A program made the position numbers and the translations under genes. The notes below the pieces were generated by a model. That model saw only the letters and a list, made by a program, of their open reading frames with translations. It searched no databases and was not told where the DNA came from. Shown here one piece after another: positions 5,526-7,808 of a stretch of 7,808 nt of DNA. Each line of letters opens with the position of its first letter. The first letter of the stretch is position 1. The DNA is from Thermoleophilia bacterium. GTDB lineage: Bacteria > Actinomycetota > Thermoleophilia > Gaiellales > JAICJC01. Where the stretch lies: contig JAICJM010000181.1 in the NCBI GenBank assembly GCA_025928435.1, positions 1 to 7,808 of the forward strand, read 5' to 3'.

Positions 5526-6371
5526 GTGCGCGCGACAAAGGTCTTCGACATCGACGCCACGGCGTACGCGGACGCATTCGCGCGCAAGTCCGTGGCCGTG
5601 CGGCATGAGCTGGCAGACCATCCACTCTTCACCATCGACGCGATCGCGGAGCTGGCCGACAGCCTGCCGCCGCAATCGGTCCGGCGCGAGCAGGGCGACC
5701 TGCCGCTCGCGAACTCGGGGTTCGGGTACGTCGAGGTTGGACAGGGCCCGCCCTCGGAGAGCATCCGCGCCGTCGCGGAGAACGGCTATCGGATCACGCT
5801 GCGCGACATCCAGCAGGCTCCGGAGTACGCCGAGCTGATCAACGAGTGCCTCGACGAGGTCGCCGACCTGGTCGAGGACCGCGAGGGCGGGATGACTCGC
5901 CGCGCGGGCTACCTCTTCATCTCGTGCCCGGCGTCGACGACGCCGATGCACTTCGACGTGGAGCACAGCTTCCTGCTCCAGGTCAAGGGCACGAAGCACG
6001 TGAGCGTGGCCTCGTACGGCGACGACGTGGTGGCCCGGCACCGCGAGCTCGACCGCTACCTCGACGGCGAGGAGTGCGACTTCGAGACGATGCAGCGGCA
6101 GGCGGTCACGACCGTGATGGGCCCGGGCGTCGGCGTGTACCTGCCGTCGTACGTGCCGCACTGGGTCTCGACCGAGGCCGGGGTCTCGATCTCGTTCTCG
6201 ATCCCGTTCTTCACGGCCTACACGGAACGGGCCGAGGGCGTGACCCGCATCAACGCGCGGCTGCGCAAGATGCACCTCTCGCCGAAGACCCTCGGGTCGT
6301 CGACGTCGTCCGACCGGGCCAAGGCGGCCGTGTTCCGCTCCCTCCGGAAGGTGCGCGGGGGGAACGGCTAG
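5526..6371 (+). CDS. JmjC/cupin-like domain protein, putative Fe(II)/2-oxoglutarate dioxygenase
   Basis: The 281-residue soluble protein has a helical N-terminal part (about 20-120, with HPLFTIDAIAELADSLP at 32-48) and a double-stranded beta-helix domain (about 127-230). STTPMHFDVEHSFLLQVKG (137-155) carries an HxD pair, His142 and Asp144, and LPSYVPHWVS (206-215) carries the distal His212. This HxD...H triad is the iron site of JmjC-type 2-oxoglutarate oxygenases; a TP just before HxD and a KG after it are also usual. The C-terminal tail is basic (RKMHLSPK, RSLRKVR). Members of this group are often labelled transcription factor jumonji or cupin-like, without a proven substrate, so hydroxylation of a protein, sugar or lipid is open. 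GTG 5526 is chosen for its strong ribosome binding site. Its stop shares four bases with that of the facing GNAT gene. Confidence 0.78.
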   Translation: MRATKVFDIDATAYADAFARKSVAVRHELADHPLFTIDAIAELADSLPPQSVRREQGDLPLANSGFGYVEVGQGPPSESIRAVAENGYRITLRDIQQAPEYAELINECLDEVADLVEDREGGMTRRAGYLFISCPASTTPMHFDVEHSFLLQVKGTKHVSVASYGDDVVARHRELDRYLDGEECDFETMQRQAVTTVMGPGVGVYLPSYVPHWVSTEAGVSISFSIPFFTAYTERAEGVTRINARLRKMHLSPKTLGSSTSSDRAKAAVFRSLRKVRGGNG

Positions 6372-6871
6372 CCCGGCTCCAGCGGCTTCGAGAGGAACGT
6401 CTCCGTCACCGAGGCGTCCGACGGCAGCGATCGGGACTCGCCGGTCGGCCGGAATCCATGGACGCGGTACAGCGCGGCGGCCCCGTCGGCGCGATCCGCC
6501 ACGGAGAGCTCGAGCCGGACGGCGCCGCGCGTGCGGGCCCATCCGGCGACCGCCTCGAGCAATCGGGCGGCGACGCCCTGACGGCGTGCCTCGGGAGCGA
6601 CCCACATGCCCCAGAGGCCCGCAGCGCGGGGGTCGCCGTCGCTCGTGTACCCGCCCGCCATCGCCACGAACGCGTCCCCGTCGACCGCGACGAACACGAC
6701 CGATTCGTCGGCCCGCTCGCTCGCGGACGCCAGAGCCTCCCAGCGCTGGAGCGGGTCGTGCTCCTCCTCCGCGAGCGAGGACGAGAACGCGTACGGCGCG
6801 TCCCGGAGAGCGCGGAGCCGAAGGTCACGGATCGCCGCGCCCTCCCCGGATCGGAGGCGGCGGACTTCCAC
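6368..6871 (-). CDS. GNAT-family N-acetyltransferase
   Basis: The 167-residue product is the normal length for a single-domain GNAT enzyme, which transfers acetyl from acetyl-CoA to an amine. It starts MEVRRLRSGEG, a typical first strand. Helices 1-2 follow, with RLRALRDAPYAFSSSL (18-33). VAVDGDAFVAMAGGY (61-75) forms the middle strands. Motif A is GMWVAPEARRQGVAARLL (88-105), with the R-R-Q-G-V-A loop that holds the acetyl-CoA diphosphate. Motif B includes AAALYRVHGF (131-140), with the usual Tyr near the thiol. The target is not predictable; it could be an amino acid, aminoglycoside-like small molecule, protein or amino sugar. GTG 6871 is the only reasonable start at the first strand. It has no Shine-Dalgarno sequence but a TACGAT box 6 bases before it, suggesting leaderless expression. 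The propeller gene ends 50 bases upstream on the same strand. Its TAG stop overlaps that of the JmjC-like gene. Confidence 0.87.
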   Translation of the reverse strand: MEVRRLRSGEGAAIRDLRLRALRDAPYAFSSSLAEEEHDPLQRWEALASASERADESVVFVAVDGDAFVAMAGGYTSDGDPRAAGLWGMWVAPEARRQGVAARLLEAVAGWARTRGAVRLELSVADRADGAAALYRVHGFRPTGESRSLPSDASVTETFLSKPLEPG

Positions 6872-6877
6872 GACGGC

Positions 6878-6883
6878 ATCGTA
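6878..6883 (-). promoter_or_regulatory. Candidate -10 box giving a leaderless GNAT transcript
   Basis: TACGAT on the minus strand ends 6 bases before GTG 6871, the spacing expected when transcription starts at the start codon. No Shine-Dalgarno sequence is present. The box partly coincides with one arm of the inverted repeat at 6879-6907. Confidence 0.45.
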
Positions 6884-6907
6884 GGGGGGCGGTGGGCGTG
6901 GCCTACG
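6879..6907. repeat. Inverted repeat TCGTAGG/CCTACGA between the propeller and GNAT genes
   Basis: Exact 7-base arms at 6879-6885 and 6901+1 to 6908 minus one base flank a 16-base GC-rich centre; in exact terms the right arm occupies 6902-6908. The left arm covers the candidate -10 box of the GNAT gene. It may be an operator for the GNAT promoter. The arm-to-arm centre spacing of about two helical turns would suit a dimeric regulator. No T-run follows, so a terminator is unlikely. Confidence 0.35.
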
Positions 6908-6921
6908 ACCCGCACCGAGCG

Positions 6922-7808
6922 TTAGAAGCGCCGCACACGCCGGCCGCCGTCGAGGCACTCGAAGCGGGAGTCGAACGTGTAGGTGTGCGTGCCGACGAGC
7001 CCGGGCATCCAGTCGGGCTCGATCCGGCCGATCGGCGTCTCGCGGTAGGCCGTCGGCGTGAGCTCGTCGACGCGGTTCAGCACGACCGCCTCGCCGTAGC
7101 GGCGGGCGCCGTCCTGAGAGGGGCGGATGAGGTCGCCGCCGCGGCGGAAGAGGCGCCCGGCAGGGCGCGCTCGGCCGGGGTCGGTCACGATCGGGTTGGC
7201 CGGGTGCGGCGTCCAGTCGCCGTCGAGCGAGGGCGCGGAGAACAGATGCAGCACGCCCGGGTCGGCCGGCCCCTCGACGATGCTCGCGAACAGCCACAGC
7301 GTGCCGCCGGCGCCCGCGTGCAGGGTCGCGTCGTGCGCCGTCAGCCCCTCGATCAGCACCCGCTCGAGCCGCCAGCGTGCGGGCAGCTCGACGGCGGTGT
7401 GGAGCTCGATCCGCCCCGCCTCCCCGGTCTCCGGGATCATGTGGATCGCGCCGCCATGGGCGAACACGAACGGGTAGGACAGGTGGTGATCGCGGTCGAG
7501 CACCCGCTGCGGCGGCGACGGCGAGCCGTCCGCCCCGAGCTCGAAGGCGGAGATGGCCCCGCGGCCGGTGGCGAGGTCGAGGTCCTCGCAGAAGACGAAG
7601 TGTCGGCCGCCGGCCTCGAACGCGAAGGGGTCGCACAGGTAGCGCCCCGGCGGGTTCGGCACGGCCCGCGCCGGGCCGGAGAGGCGACCGTCTGCCGAGT
7701 GCTCGCGCACCGCGATGAACCACTCCTCCCGGCTCCAGGCGCGCCGGCCGCGGGCGGCCACCCCGCGCAGGCCGGTGCGGGCGGCGTGGCGCGCCACCGC
7801 CGCCGGCC
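6922..7808 (-). CDS. Five-bladed beta-propeller protein, GINT1 N-terminal-like (probably 5' partial)
   Basis: Counting from GTG 7797, about 291 residues carry repeated blade motifs of the form (D/Y)PFxFxxGGxxxxF/MxE: DPFAFEAGGRHFVFCEDL (56-73), YPFVFAHGGAIHMIPET (108-124), DATLHAGAGGTLWLFAS (156-172), the blade with WTPHPANPIVTD (195-206), and RPAGRLFRRGGDLIRPSQD (211-229). ATGRG (76-80) and YGEAVVLNRVDELTP (234-248) also fit. This is the pattern of the domain found at the N-terminus of plant glucosamine inositolphosphorylceramide transferase 1 and in bacterial proteins annotated after it, related to GH43-like propellers. Its biochemical role in bacteria is unsettled; glycan binding or processing is likely. 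The frame stays open to the window edge, and the segment before residue 25 is a basic linker, so a further N-terminal domain may lie outside. GTG 7797 is the only start inside the window and is uncertain. Confidence 0.75.
   Translation of the reverse strand, partial: PAAVARHAARTGLRGVAARGRRAWSREEWFIAVREHSADGRLSGPARAVPNPPGRYLCDPFAFEAGGRHFVFCEDLDLATGRGAISAFELGADGSPSPPQRVLDRDHHLSYPFVFAHGGAIHMIPETGEAGRIELHTAVELPARWRLERVLIEGLTAHDATLHAGAGGTLWLFASIVEGPADPGVLHLFSAPSLDGDWTPHPANPIVTDPGRARPAGRLFRRGGDLIRPSQDGARRYGEAVVLNRVDELTPTAYRETPIGRIEPDWMPGLVGTHTYTFDSRFECLDGGRRVRRF

Noticed and set aside
5154..6605. A 483-codon minus-strand open frame spanning the JmjC-like gene and the divergent promoter region
   Set aside because: It crosses the promoter region and runs antisense to a gene with an intact HxD...H site. 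Composition is Arg/Gly/Val-rich, and no domain is recognisable.
1..7808. Mobile element ends, tRNA or rRNA genes, or a CRISPR array
   Set aside because: No transposase, direct or terminal repeats, cloverleaf-like sequence or regularly spaced repeats were found on either strand, despite the foreign-looking codon use of hipA.

Overview
The window is very GC-rich, with densely packed genes and a strong preference for G or C at third codon positions. It has TAnnnT-type -10 boxes, two genes that look leaderless, and GTG starts. All of this fits a high-GC actinobacterium. A deep-branching soil lineage such as Thermoleophilia is possible, but that is a guess from gene content, not from a marker gene.

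Layout. At 3-113 is the 3' end of an upstream gene, coupled by an 11-base overlap to a complete HipA-type kinase gene (103-1377, +). Next, on the minus strand, come a left-handed beta-helix sugar N-acyltransferase (1379-1873) and a DegT-type sugar aminotransferase (1863-2990). They form a two-gene operon that would make an N-acylated amino-sugar nucleotide. A 79-base divergent intergenic region with a perfect inverted repeat separates them from a GT4-type glycosyltransferase (3070-4131, +). Facing it is a secreted or membrane-anchored TIM-barrel glycosidase-like protein (4123-5355, -). A 170-base divergent region then leads to a JmjC/cupin-type Fe(II) dioxygenase-like protein (5526-6371, +), whose leader carries a strong hairpin just before the ribosome binding site. 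The last two genes are on the minus strand: a GNAT acetyltransferase (6368-6871) and a five-bladed propeller protein of the GINT1 N-terminal type (6922 to the window edge, probably incomplete).

Together, the aminotransferase, N-acyltransferase, glycosyltransferase, extracytoplasmic glycosidase-like protein and propeller protein suggest part of a cell-surface glycan locus. The dioxygenase-like and GNAT proteins are possible decorating or accessory enzymes. No dehydratase, ketoisomerase, polymerase or flippase is present, so the pathway must be completed elsewhere. The HipA module at the left edge has clearly different codon use and looks like an accessory insertion beside the glycan genes.

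Three convergent gene pairs (1377/1379, 4131/4123, 6371/6368) have a 1-base gap or overlap, leaving no room for intrinsic terminators between them. No RNA genes, insertion sequences or CRISPR arrays were seen. No gene-free stretch exceeds 300 bases.
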